This document shows positions 23,747 through 29,942 of a stretch of 43,774 nucleotides of DNA, in pieces. Positions within the stretch are counted from its first letter, which is position 1. Each line of letters starts with the position of its first letter. Below the pieces are notes generated by a model. It was given only the letters and a program-made list of their open reading frames with translations, was not told where the DNA came from and searched no databases. The stretch spans positions 1-43,774 of the forward strand of contig CAJTYK010000015.1 of assembly GCA_910584285.1 (NCBI GenBank), in the 5' to 3' direction. The DNA is from an uncultured Oscillospiraceae bacterium. GTDB lineage: Bacteria > Bacillota > Clostridia > Oscillospirales > Oscillospiraceae. The translations under genes and the position numbers were made by a program.

Positions 23747-24463
23747 ATGAATCGAAAATCCCTGTCCGCCGCCTTCCCCCACACCGTCCCGGTGCTAATG
23801 GGCTACCTGTCCATCGGCCTGGTGTTCGGCTGGATGCTGTCGGCGGCGGGCTTTGCCCCCACCTGGGCCGCCATTATGTCCGTCACCATCTACGCCGGCA
23901 GCGGCCAGTACCTGGGGGTAGATCTGCTGGCCAACGCCTCCCCCTTGGCGGACGCCGCCTTTCTCACCCTGATGATCAACTTCCGCCATCTGGTCTATGG
24001 CCTGTCCATGCTGGAGAAGTTCCAGGGCATGGGCTGGCGAAAGCTATATATGATCTTCTCCCTCACCGACGAGACCTATGCCCTGCTGGCCGGGGTGGAG
24101 GCCCCGCCAGACGTGGACGCCAAGGACTTCTATTTCACCATCGCCCTGCTGGATCACCTCTACTGGATCGCAGGCTCCATTTTAGGCGCGGTGGCGGGGG
24201 CGCTGATCACCATCAATACCGAGGGCATCGACTTCGCCATGACCGCCCTGTTCCTGGTCATCGCTGTGGAGCAGTGGCAGTCCAACAAAAAACACGCCCC
24301 GGTCTACCTGGGCGCGCTGGGGACGCTGGCCTGTCTGCTGCTGCTGGGCCCGGACAACGGGCGGTTCCTGATCCCCGCCCTGGGTATTTTGGTGGCGGGG
24401 CTGCTCCTCCTCCGGCCCCTGCTGGAGGAGAATGACACCGCGAAGGGAGGCGAGGGACTATGA
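23747..24463 (+). CDS. azlC: AzlC-family branched-chain amino acid exporter subunit
   Basis: A 238-residue inner-membrane protein with about seven helices. Family features are HTVPVLMGYLSIGLVFGWMLS, the YAGSGQYLGVDLLA segment, INFRHLVYGLSM and FSLTDETYALL. AzlC together with the small AzlD exports branched-chain amino acids or analogues. The start is ATG 23747, where the family N-terminus begins; the ribosome binding site (aggatgtgat) is weak and the open frame extends to 23693. The stop overlaps the azlD start by ATGA (24460-24463). Confidence 0.93.
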   Translation: MNRKSLSAAFPHTVPVLMGYLSIGLVFGWMLSAAGFAPTWAAIMSVTIYAGSGQYLGVDLLANASPLADAAFLTLMINFRHLVYGLSMLEKFQGMGWRKLYMIFSLTDETYALLAGVEAPPDVDAKDFYFTIALLDHLYWIAGSILGAVAGALITINTEGIDFAMTALFLVIAVEQWQSNKKHAPVYLGALGTLACLLLLGPDNGRFLIPALGILVAGLLLLRPLLEENDTAKGGEGL

Positions 24464-24786
24464 CAATCGGGCAGATCGCGGCGCTGGTGGCAGTGATGGC
24501 CGTGGTAACCTTTTTGACCCGGGCGCTGCCCTTCCTGCTGTTTGGGCGGGGCGGGAAACCGCCGGAGGTGGTGCTCTATCTGGGGCGGTTCCTGCCCCCG
24601 GCGGTCATCGCCATGCTCATTGTCTACTGCTATCGGGGCACCACCTTCGCCTCGCCTGCGGGCTGGGCACCGGGGCTCATCGCCGGGGCGGCGGTGGTGA
24701 CCCTCCATCTCTGGAAAAAGAACAATATGCTGTCCATTGTGGGGGGCACTATCCTCTATATGGTGCTGGTGCAGGTGGTGTTTTGA
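24460..24786 (+). CDS. azlD: AzlD-family branched-chain amino acid exporter subunit
   Basis: A 108-residue membrane protein with about four helices. AVVTFLTRALPFLLFGRG is the AzlD signature, followed by LGRFLPPAVIAMLIVYCY and a C-terminal hydrophobic helix. It is the small partner of AzlC, overlapping it by 4 nt and probably translated by coupling. A bidirectional hairpin follows. Confidence 0.92.
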   Translation: MTIGQIAALVAVMAVVTFLTRALPFLLFGRGGKPPEVVLYLGRFLPPAVIAMLIVYCYRGTTFASPAGWAPGLIAGAAVVTLHLWKKNNMLSIVGGTILYMVLVQVVF

Positions 24787-24793
24787 ACCAGAA

Positions 24794-24819
24794 AGCCCTC
24801 CCCCGAACGGGGGAGGGCT
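24794..24819. terminator. Bidirectional terminator between azlD and the YitT gene
   Basis: A perfect 11-bp stem, AGCCCTCCCCC / GGGGGAGGGCT, with a GAAC loop between convergent genes; the minus-strand side ends in TTTCT. Confidence 0.85.
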
Positions 24820-24823
24820 GATC

Positions 24824-25678
24824 TTATGCCCGCATGAAGCCCTTGCCGAAGATCTCGCTGGAGTTGGTCACCAGGATGAAGGCGTTGGGATCTGCCGACT
24901 TGAGGTACACCCGCAGCGCCACCGCCTGGGAGCGGGACAGCGCCGTGAGCACCACCCACTTGGCCTCGTGGGAGTAGGCCCCCTGGGCCTCCCAGAAGGT
25001 GGCGGAGCGGTTCAGCTTATGGGTGATGAAATCGCACACCTCCTCTGGGCAGGCGGTGACAGCGATAAAGCTCTTGCGGCGGTTCAGCGACTCGATCACC
25101 GAATCCACCACCACCGATTTCAACACCAGTCCCAAAATGGAGTACAGCCCTGCCTCCATACCCACAAAATACAGAGTGGAGGCGGCGATGAGCACGTCCA
25201 CATACAGTAGGGCCATGCCGATGTCCAGGCTGCTGAACCGCTTGAGGATCATGGCCAGGATGTCGGTGCCACCGGTGGAGCTCTGTAGATTGAACAGGAT
25301 GGCCGAGCCCAGGGAGGGCAGGATCACTGCAAAGAACAGCTCCAGGGTCTTTTGATCCGTCAGCGGGGCGGTCAGGGGGCACAGCCACTCCAGCCCGGAC
25401 AGAATGACCGAGAACAGAATGGAACAGTACACGGTACGCACCCCAAAGCTCTTGTCCAGGGCCACAAAGCCCAGCACCAGAAAGGCGATGTTGATGACGG
25501 AGGCAAAGGTGGAGGCGCTCACCGCCGGTATGGCCGCATTGAGGATCACCGCCAGACCGGTGACGCCGCCGGTGTTAAATTGGTTGGGGAACTTGAAAAA
25601 GTAGACGCCGGCGGCCACCAGGAAGGTGCCCAGGGTGAGCATGGCATATTCCCGTACCGCCGCGAGTTTCTGACGCAT
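24824..25678 (-). CDS. YitT family membrane protein with DUF2179 domain
   Basis: A 284-residue protein with five to six N-terminal hydrophobic helices (YitT_membrane, DUF161) and a cytosolic C-terminal DUF2179 domain (about residues 205-284). Recognisable segments are FFKFPNQFNTGGVTGLAVIL, FNLQSSTGGTDILAMIL and the DUF2179 part KSFIAVTACPEEVCDFI ... GFMRA. Function in this family is not established; transport or sensing has been suggested. aaagagg lies about 12 nt before ATG 25678. A strong terminator-like hairpin sits in the leader, only 18 nt before the start, so transcription must pass it. Confidence 0.88.
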   Translation of the reverse strand: MRQKLAAVREYAMLTLGTFLVAAGVYFFKFPNQFNTGGVTGLAVILNAAIPAVSASTFASVINIAFLVLGFVALDKSFGVRTVYCSILFSVILSGLEWLCPLTAPLTDQKTLELFFAVILPSLGSAILFNLQSSTGGTDILAMILKRFSSLDIGMALLYVDVLIAASTLYFVGMEAGLYSILGLVLKSVVVDSVIESLNRRKSFIAVTACPEEVCDFITHKLNRSATFWEAQGAYSHEAKWVVLTALSRSQAVALRVYLKSADPNAFILVTNSSEIFGKGFMRA

Positions 25679-25696
25679 GGTGTCGGCCCTCTTTCC

Positions 25697-25729
25697 AAAA
25701 AATCCGCCCCGGTGCTCCCACCGGGGCGG
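25697..25729 (-). terminator. Intrinsic terminator/attenuator between tadA and the YitT gene
   Basis: Minus strand: CCGCCCCGGTG / CACCGGGGCGG (25729-25719, 25714-25704), 4-nt loop, then ATTTTTT (to 25697). It terminates tadA transcription but also lies downstream of a good promoter and directly before the YitT start. Confidence 0.82.
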
Positions 25730-25734
25730 TGTCT

Positions 25735-25763
25735 ACTATACCAGAGTTTTCCCGAAACGGCAA
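25735..25763 (-). promoter_or_regulatory. Candidate promoter immediately upstream of the terminator
   Basis: Minus strand: TTGCCG (25763-25758), 17-nt spacer, TATAGT (25740-25735). The predicted start falls at the first base of the hairpin. Confidence 0.5.
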
Positions 25764-25767
25764 GGGG

Positions 25768-26244
25768 CTATCCGGAAAAATTTCCCCGGCCCGCCCCCTC
25801 CCGCAGGGCGCGGAAAAAGCCCTCCAGCAGAGCGCGGCACTCCTCCTCCAGCAGCCCGCCGTACACCCGGGGGTGGTGGTTGAAGGGCTCACAGAACAGG
25901 TTCAAAATGGAGCCGCAGCAGCCGGATTTTTGCTCCCGGGCCCCGAAGTACAGCTCTTTGATCCGGGAATTGATGATGGCTCCGGCGCACATGGGGCAGG
26001 GCTCCAGGGTGACGTACAGCCGGCAGCCCTCCAGCCGCCAGCTGCCCAGGGCGGCGCAGGCTTCGTTGATGGCCTCCACCTCGGCGTGGGCGGTGGCGCG
26101 GCCCAGCTCCTCCCGGCGGTTGCGGCCGCGGCCGATCATCGCGCCGTCTGGGGAGACGACGACGCAGCCGACCGGCACGTCGCCGTAGTGGGCACATTCC
26201 CCTGCCAGCTTCAGGGCTTCCCGCATATAGTCTTGATCGGTCAT
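25768..26244 (-). CDS. tadA: tRNA-specific adenosine deaminase
   Basis: A 158-residue zinc deaminase that makes inosine at the wobble position of tRNA-Arg(ACG). The zinc/catalytic motif TAHAEVEAI holds the His ligand and proton-shuttling Glu, and LEPCPMCAGA gives the two Cys ligands; ARNRREE-type contacts appear as GRNRREELG. The C-terminal SGCCGSILNLFCEPFNHHPRVYGGLL is the TadA tRNA-binding region, distinguishing it from cytidine or guanine deaminases. The start is ATG 26244, with aaggag 8 nt upstream; the upstream frame to 26268 lacks a site. Confidence 0.94.
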   Translation of the reverse strand: MTDQDYMREALKLAGECAHYGDVPVGCVVVSPDGAMIGRGRNRREELGRATAHAEVEAINEACAALGSWRLEGCRLYVTLEPCPMCAGAIINSRIKELYFGAREQKSGCCGSILNLFCEPFNHHPRVYGGLLEEECRALLEGFFRALREGAGRGNFSG

Positions 26245-26270
26245 GGCGGTTCTCCTTTCCGGGCCCACAG

Positions 26271-26553
26271 GCCCCTGCCGGGGGCGTTCCTTTCTGCTCG
26301 TGCAGAAAGGAACCGAAAGACACGCTTAGGGGGAAGCCGCCGGTTCGCGTGGGCCCCAAGGGCGGGCCCCCGCTCTCAGGACGGCCTCCCCCTAAGAACC
26401 CCCGTGAAGGTCAAGGGCACGCCGATTTGGACATGGCTCGGGAGTGGCCGGCGCGCAAAGACTGGACTGGCTTCTCCCCCATTTGTGCTGCCGCCCGTGT
26501 GCGGTTACTGTCTCCCAAGCGGTTCCCACGGCTGGCGCCTGAGTGGTGCGGCT
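26271..26553 (+). repeat. Structured dispersed element, copy A
   Basis: A non-coding 283-nt unit with relatives at 28186-28466 (same orientation) and 28679-28966 (inverted). Order: small hairpin GCCCC/GGGGC (26271-26284); hairpin GTTCCTTTCTGC / GCAGAAAGGAAC (26286-26297, 26302-26313); long stem CTTAGGGGG / CCCCCTAAG (26325-26333, 26388-26396) with inner GCCG/CGGC and an apical GGGCCC...GGGCCC; then a conserved 150-nt 3' part including CAAGGGCACGCCGATTT, CTGGCTTCTCCCCCAT and GGCGCCTGAGTGGTGC. No convincing coding potential is present. It occupies most of the tadA-parS gap. Confidence 0.85.
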
Positions 26554-26571
26554 AACCGCCGGGGCTGTTAA

Positions 26572-26587
26572 TGTTTCACGTGAAACG
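26572..26587. promoter_or_regulatory. parS site 1
   Basis: TGTTTCACGTGAAACG matches the Firmicute ParB-binding palindrome (TGTTTCACGTGAAACA in Bacillus) at 15 of 16 positions. It is 2.6 kb from parA. Confidence 0.92.
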
Positions 26588-26622
26588 CGTCGAGGTAAGT
26601 TGCGCTGCCCCGCTTCGACGGA

Positions 26623-26715
26623 GCCCCTGGGAGCCCTCCCCCGGAACGTAGAGGCAGCCATCAGCGCCCCGTAGCCTATGGCTGCCCCGAAGTGAGGGGG
26701 AGGGCTCCCAGGGGC
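26623..26715. other. 93-nt long stem-loop
   Basis: A perfect 20-bp stem (26623-26642 with 26696-26715), an internal loop, then a perfect 9-bp stem GGCAGCCAT / ATGGCTGCC (26653-26661, 26678-26686) with a 16-nt loop. A further small inverted repeat, CGTCGA/TCGACG, lies just before it (about 26588-26619). It sits between parS site 1 and the anti-sigma gene terminator. It may be a structured RNA or a palindromic mobile element; no sequence family is recognised. Confidence 0.75.
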
Positions 26716-26740
26716 GGACGGCTTTGCGGGACAAACAGAG

Positions 26741-26764
26741 GGACTCCCCCGGTTGGGGGAGTCC
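26741..26764 (-). terminator. Terminator of the sigma/anti-sigma operon
   Basis: GGACTCCCCC (26741-26750) / GGGGGAGTCC (26755-26764), loop GGTT. On the minus strand it is followed by CTCTGTTTGT. Confidence 0.7.
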
Positions 26765-26800
26765 ATTATATCACAGGCGCAGAAAAATAGAAAGGGGTCA

Positions 26801-27499
26801 TTAGATACTGTATCCCCGCGCACGAAGTTGCTCCATGGCATTCAGATACCAGGGCCGCCACTCGTCATAGTCCCCGCCAGGATCCCTCTGTTCATACTGC
26901 TCCGGCGTGAGATCCCGCGCGTCATAAGGCACCCCGTCGATGGTAGAATACGGCGTATAACAGCCACCGCTTCCACCGCCCGCAAACCCACCGGACGGTG
27001 TTTCCTGATACGAACAGTAACCAAAGTCCTCCGGCGTACCGCCCACAATCAGGAAGTTGGAAAGGCCGCTTTCGGGATCCGTGCGCTCCATAATATAAGG
27101 GGTCTCCATGTCGATCTGGTCGGTAATGTCGGTGCGCTCTCCGTCCAGAACCAGCCAGAGCCGCCCATCCTCCAACACCACAGGCTCAGTGGGGAACTGA
27201 TTTGAGAAATCATAGGATTTATAGCCGTTTGGCCCTTGCTGGACGGTTACGGTGCCGCCGCTGAGAAGATGATACACCGTTGTGGGCAGGCCCGCCGCGA
27301 TGGACAGCAGGGCCCCCGCCGCCAGCGCCGCCGCGATCAGCGCTGTTTTCCAACGCGGCATCCGCCGCTTCTTCACCGGGGAAGCCTGGGCCAGCACCCT
27401 GGCCTTCACCGCCTCCGCGCTGAGGTTGCTCCCCTCCTCCGGGCAAAACTCGTTGTCCACATATTCATCCATCAGCTTGGAGATCTCCAACTGCTTCAT
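26801..27499 (-). CDS. Putative membrane anti-sigma factor
   Basis: A 232-residue protein encoded directly after, and overlapping by 35 nt, an ECF sigma factor gene, so an anti-sigma role is inferred from position. It has a cytosolic acidic head (ISKLMDEYVDNEF), one membrane segment (about residues 50-72, TALIAAALAAGALLSIAAG) and an extracytoplasmic part with a short beta-rich stretch (RLWLVLDGERTDITDQI), a Gly-rich patch (GGFAGGGSGGCY) and an acidic/aromatic C-terminus. No zinc-binding His-Cys-Cys motif is seen, unlike the anti-sigma at 39.4 kb. aggagggc lies 9 nt before ATG 27499. Confidence 0.65.
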   Translation of the reverse strand: MKQLEISKLMDEYVDNEFCPEEGSNLSAEAVKARVLAQASPVKKRRMPRWKTALIAAALAAGALLSIAAGLPTTVYHLLSGGTVTVQQGPNGYKSYDFSNQFPTEPVVLEDGRLWLVLDGERTDITDQIDMETPYIMERTDPESGLSNFLIVGGTPEDFGYCSYQETPSGGFAGGGSGGCYTPYSTIDGVPYDARDLTPEQYEQRDPGGDYDEWRPWYLNAMEQLRARGYSI

Positions 27500-28031
27500 G
27501 TCCGTAGCCCTCCTGTTCTAAAATGGTTTTCAGCGTCTCCCGCCCCCGGCGCAGCCAGGTCTTGGCGGTGGACTGGTTCAATCCCATAGCCAGTGCTGCC
27601 TCCTGCACCGTCTGGCCGTAGTAGTAGTGGCGCACGAACAGCTCCCGCTGGGGTTTGTCCAGCCGGGACAGCGCCTGGTTCACCACCCGGGCGGTCTCCT
27701 TCTTGTCCAGCGCCCGGTCAGGGCCGTCCGCCTTTAGCAGCAGCACATCGTCCTCCAGGGGCAGGCTCTCCCGGCTGGCCCGGAGGAGGTTGAACGCCCG
27801 GTTCCGGGCAATGGCCCCCAGGTAACCCTTCACTTGTCCGGGGCGCAGCTTTCCCCGGTTGTCCCACGCCGCCAGAAACACGTCCGCAGTCAGCTCCTCC
27901 ACGTCTGCCTGCCGCCCCCGCAGGATGCGGGAGATCACGGCGGACACGTAGGGCGTATAGCGGTCGATGAGCGCCTCCAAGGCGGATGGCTCGCCCCGGG
28001 CCAGGGATTTGATCAATTGTTCCTCAGTCAA
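27465..28031 (-). CDS. ECF-type RNA polymerase sigma factor
   Basis: A 188-residue sigma-70-family ECF factor. Region 2 spans EALIDRYTPYVSAVISRIL ... ADVEELTADVFLAAW ... VKGYLGAIARNRAFNLLR; region 4 has LSRLDKPQRELFVRHYYYGQTVQEAALAMGLNQSTAKTWLRRGRETLK, a clear helix-turn-helix. The start is TTG 28031, because aaggaggtg is 8 nt upstream; the ATG at 28076 lies in the -10 region of the promoter. Two inverted repeats (28052-28069, 28100-28119) surround that promoter and suggest a repressor or autoregulator. Confidence 0.9.
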   Translation of the reverse strand: MTEEQLIKSLARGEPSALEALIDRYTPYVSAVISRILRGRQADVEELTADVFLAAWDNRGKLRPGQVKGYLGAIARNRAFNLLRASRESLPLEDDVLLLKADGPDRALDKKETARVVNQALSRLDKPQRELFVRHYYYGQTVQEAALAMGLNQSTAKTWLRRGRETLKTILEQEGYGHEAVGDLQADG

Positions 28032-28051
28032 TGGGGGTTCACCTCCTTGGT

Positions 28052-28069
28052 GTGAAAGATATCTTTCAC
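28052..28069. promoter_or_regulatory. 18-bp perfect palindrome at the sigma operon start site
   Basis: GTGAAAGATATCTTTCAC lies between the -10 and the ribosome binding site, covering the predicted transcription start. It has the form of a dimeric repressor operator. Confidence 0.7.
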
Positions 28070-28071
28070 CT

Positions 28072-28080
28072 ATCATAACA
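28072..28080 (-). promoter_or_regulatory. Extended -10 promoter of the ECF sigma operon
   Basis: Minus strand: TGTTATGAT (28080-28072), an extended -10; no good -35 is seen at 16-18 nt. Confidence 0.5.
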
Positions 28081-28099
28081 CAAAAGTGGAGGAAATGGT

Positions 28100-28119
28100 T
28101 TCAGGGAAAATTCCCTGAA
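28100..28119. promoter_or_regulatory. Second inverted repeat upstream of the sigma operon
   Basis: TTCAGGGAA and TTCCCTGAA separated by AA, centred about 35 nt upstream of the -10. It may be an activator site or a hairpin. Confidence 0.5.
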
Positions 28120-28185
28120 TACCCTTTTGTGGGCAGAAAGGGGATGCTCCCCTTCCCTGACCTCTCCCGGTGCCCCCGGGGGCGC

Positions 28186-28466
28186 GCCTCCGGCGAGGGT
28201 TACTTTCTCTCGCGCGAGAGAAAGTAACCAAAGAGCGCGCTTAGGGGGTGGCCGCCGGTTCGACTACGGGCCAAAGGGCGGCCCTGCGTCTCTCAGGCCG
28301 TCCACCCCCTAAGAACCCCCGTTAAGGTCAAGGGCACGCCGATTTCGAGTGGCGGGGGAGTGACCGGCGCGCAGGATCTGGACTGGCTTCTCCCCCATTG
28401 GTGCTGCCGCCCGTGTGTGGGTACTGTCACAGGCGGTTCCCTCGGTTGGCGCCTGAGTGGTGCAGC
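28186..28466 (+). repeat. Structured dispersed element, copy B
   Basis: A 281-nt relative of copy A in the same orientation. The hairpin at 28198-28229 is a perfect palindrome with arms GGTTACTTTCTCTCGC / GCGAGAGAAAGTAACC. The long stem is CTTAGGGGGTGG / CCACCCCCTAAG (28240-28251, 28302-28313), where the T-A pair at 28249/28304 replaces an A-T pair in copy A (26334/26387). The 3' part keeps CAAGGGCACGCCGATTT, CTGGCTTCTCCCCCAT and GGCGCCTGAGTGGTGC. Copies A and B flank the sigma/anti-sigma genes. Bases 28467-28678 show no gene. Confidence 0.85.
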
Positions 28467-28678
28467 GGATGCTCCGGGGCAGTGGGACGGATCCGCCGAT
28501 TTTGAGTGATGCGAGAGTGACCGGCTATTGGGGGTGACGAATTAGTTTTCCTTCTTTTTCCGGCCCACACCGGGCCTGCGTTTCTCAGGTAACTGAAAAC
28601 ATGGGATTCTCTTTCCAGGGCCTGAGCTTCTCAGGCTACTCGCCCCGGTGCAAGCAGCGCGCCCAATCCGCACCCGTG

Positions 28679-28966
28679 AAGCACCACGCGACACCCAGGC
28701 GCACAAAATATGGATCCCACCCACAAACAGTACCCACACACTCAGCGGCAGCGGCGACAGGGGGATCCGCGTCCGTATCCCCACCGCGCCGGAAGGGTAT
28801 CCACCCATCCCCCGATCTGACTCCCCCGTAAAAAGGGGGATTCTTAAGGGGGAGGCCGACTGTGGAGATGGCCCGCCCTTTGGGGCGTCTCCACTGGGAG
28901 GCTGCCCCCTTAAGCGTCCTTTTGGTTACTTTTCCCACGTGGGAAAAGTAACGCCCCCGGCAGGGC
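28679..28966 (-). repeat. Structured dispersed element, copy C (inverted, diverged)
   Basis: An inverted relative of A and B. The hairpin at 28925-28952 is a perfect 28-bp palindrome (arms GTTACTTTTCCCAC / GTGGGAAAAGTAAC). The long stem is CTTAAGGGGG / CCCCCTTAAG (28843-28852, 28905-28914), one pair longer than in A and B, with an inner GTGGAGA/TCTCCAC stem. The 3' part is diverged but keeps GTGTGGGTACTGT-like and GCGCCTGGGTG-like stretches. Bases 28967-29062 hold nothing recognised. Confidence 0.72.
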
Positions 28967-29062
28967 GCAGCCCCACCGCCCCACCCCACACCCGGCCGGT
29001 GTGCCGCCCACCCCCGCAGGGGGCTCAGAAGGGGCCCCGCCCCATCTTTTTTCCCCAAACAG

Positions 29063-29091
29063 TTGCAATCAACCCTCAAACAGGATATAAT
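29063..29091 (+). promoter_or_regulatory. Sigma-A promoter of parAB
   Basis: TTGCAA (29063-29068), 17-nt spacer, perfect TATAAT (29086-29091). The transcript would start near 29098, so parS site 2 falls in the leader. Confidence 0.82.
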
Positions 29092-29119
29092 GAACTTTGC
29101 CCGCCGCTGCCGCGGCGGA

Positions 29120-29135
29120 CGTTTCACGTGAAACA
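29120..29135. promoter_or_regulatory. parS site 2, in the parA leader
   Basis: CGTTTCACGTGAAACA, 15 of 16 to the Bacillus consensus, 15 nt before the parA start codon and about 22 nt downstream of the predicted transcription start. ParB bound here could dampen parAB expression. Confidence 0.92.
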
Positions 29136-29150
29136 AAGGGGGACTCTCCT

Positions 29151-29921
29151 ATGGGCAAAAGTATTGCCGTTGTCAACCAAAAGGGCGGCGTGGGTAAAAC
29201 CACGTCCTGCGTCAATCTGGCCGCCGCCCTCACCGCCCAGGGCGCACGGGTGCTGGTGTGCGACTTCGACCCCCAGGGCAACGCCACCTCCGGCTTCGGG
29301 CTGGACAAAACCCGCTCCCCCAGCGTCTACGACGTGATCCTGGGGGGTGTGCCCATCTCCAAGGCCATTGTGCCCACCAAGTGGGCGGACGTGGTCCCCT
29401 CCAACAAGGCTCTGTCCGGAGCCACGGTGGAGCTCATCGGGCTGGAACGGCGGGAGTTCCGGCTGCGGGACGCGCTGGAGGAGGTCAAGGATCGCTACGA
29501 CTTCCTGTTCATCGACTGCCCCCCCTCCCTGGAGCTGCTGACCTTGGACGGGCTGTGCGCCGCCGACGCCCTGCTGGTGCCGGTGCAGTGCGAGTATTAC
29601 GCCCTGGAAGGCTTGAGCGATCTGCTGTATACCGTCCGGCTGGCCAAGCAGCGGCTCAACCCTGCCCTGGAGCTGGAGGGAGTGGTGCTGACTATGTACG
29701 ACGGGCGCACCAACCTGTCCCTCCAGGTGGCAGAGGAGGTCAAGCGGCACCTCCCCGGCAAGGTGTACGCCTCGGTGATCCCCCGGAACGTCCGGCTGTC
29801 TGAGGCGCCCAGCCACGGGGTGCCCGTCACGGTGTACGATCCCCTCTCCCGGGGGGCGGACGCCTATGTGACGCTGGCTAAGGAGTTTTTGGCAAAAAAT
29901 CCGATTGCTGTACAGAAATAA
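29151..29921 (+). CDS. parA: ParA/Soj chromosome partitioning ATPase
   Basis: A 256-residue ParA-family ATPase acting on nucleoid DNA with ParB in origin segregation. The deviant Walker A box KGGVGKTTS starts near residue 11, followed by VCDFDPQGNATSGFG (Walker A'), FLFIDCPPSLELLT (Walker B) and VIPRNVRLSEAPSHGVPV. The start is ATG 29151, with aaaggggga 7 nt upstream; the upstream frame to 29097 passes through parS. The sequence opens MGKSIAVVNQKGG, typical of Soj without a helix-turn-helix domain, so regulation by ParA itself is less likely. It is followed by parB after 21 nt. Confidence 0.96.
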   Translation: MGKSIAVVNQKGGVGKTTSCVNLAAALTAQGARVLVCDFDPQGNATSGFGLDKTRSPSVYDVILGGVPISKAIVPTKWADVVPSNKALSGATVELIGLERREFRLRDALEEVKDRYDFLFIDCPPSLELLTLDGLCAADALLVPVQCEYYALEGLSDLLYTVRLAKQRLNPALELEGVVLTMYDGRTNLSLQVAEEVKRHLPGKVYASVIPRNVRLSEAPSHGVPVTVYDPLSRGADAYVTLAKEFLAKNPIAVQK

Positions 29922-29942
29922 AAACGTTGGGAAGTGAACCAG

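Noticed and set aside
28925..28952. Fourth parS site, because the palindrome contains CACGTG
   Set aside because: The flanks TTTTCC/GGAAAA do not match the TGTTTC/GAAACA consensus; it is the hairpin of element copy C.
28467..29062. Replication origin or DnaA boxes in the large gap before parA
   Set aside because: No TTATCCACA cluster was found by eye; only partial matches such as GGTATCCACC (about 28797) occur.
28648..29337. Plus-strand ORF of 229 codons spanning the gap before parA
   Set aside because: It crosses element C, the parAB promoter and parS, and overlaps parA in another frame; Pro/Arg-rich filler without a ribosome binding site.
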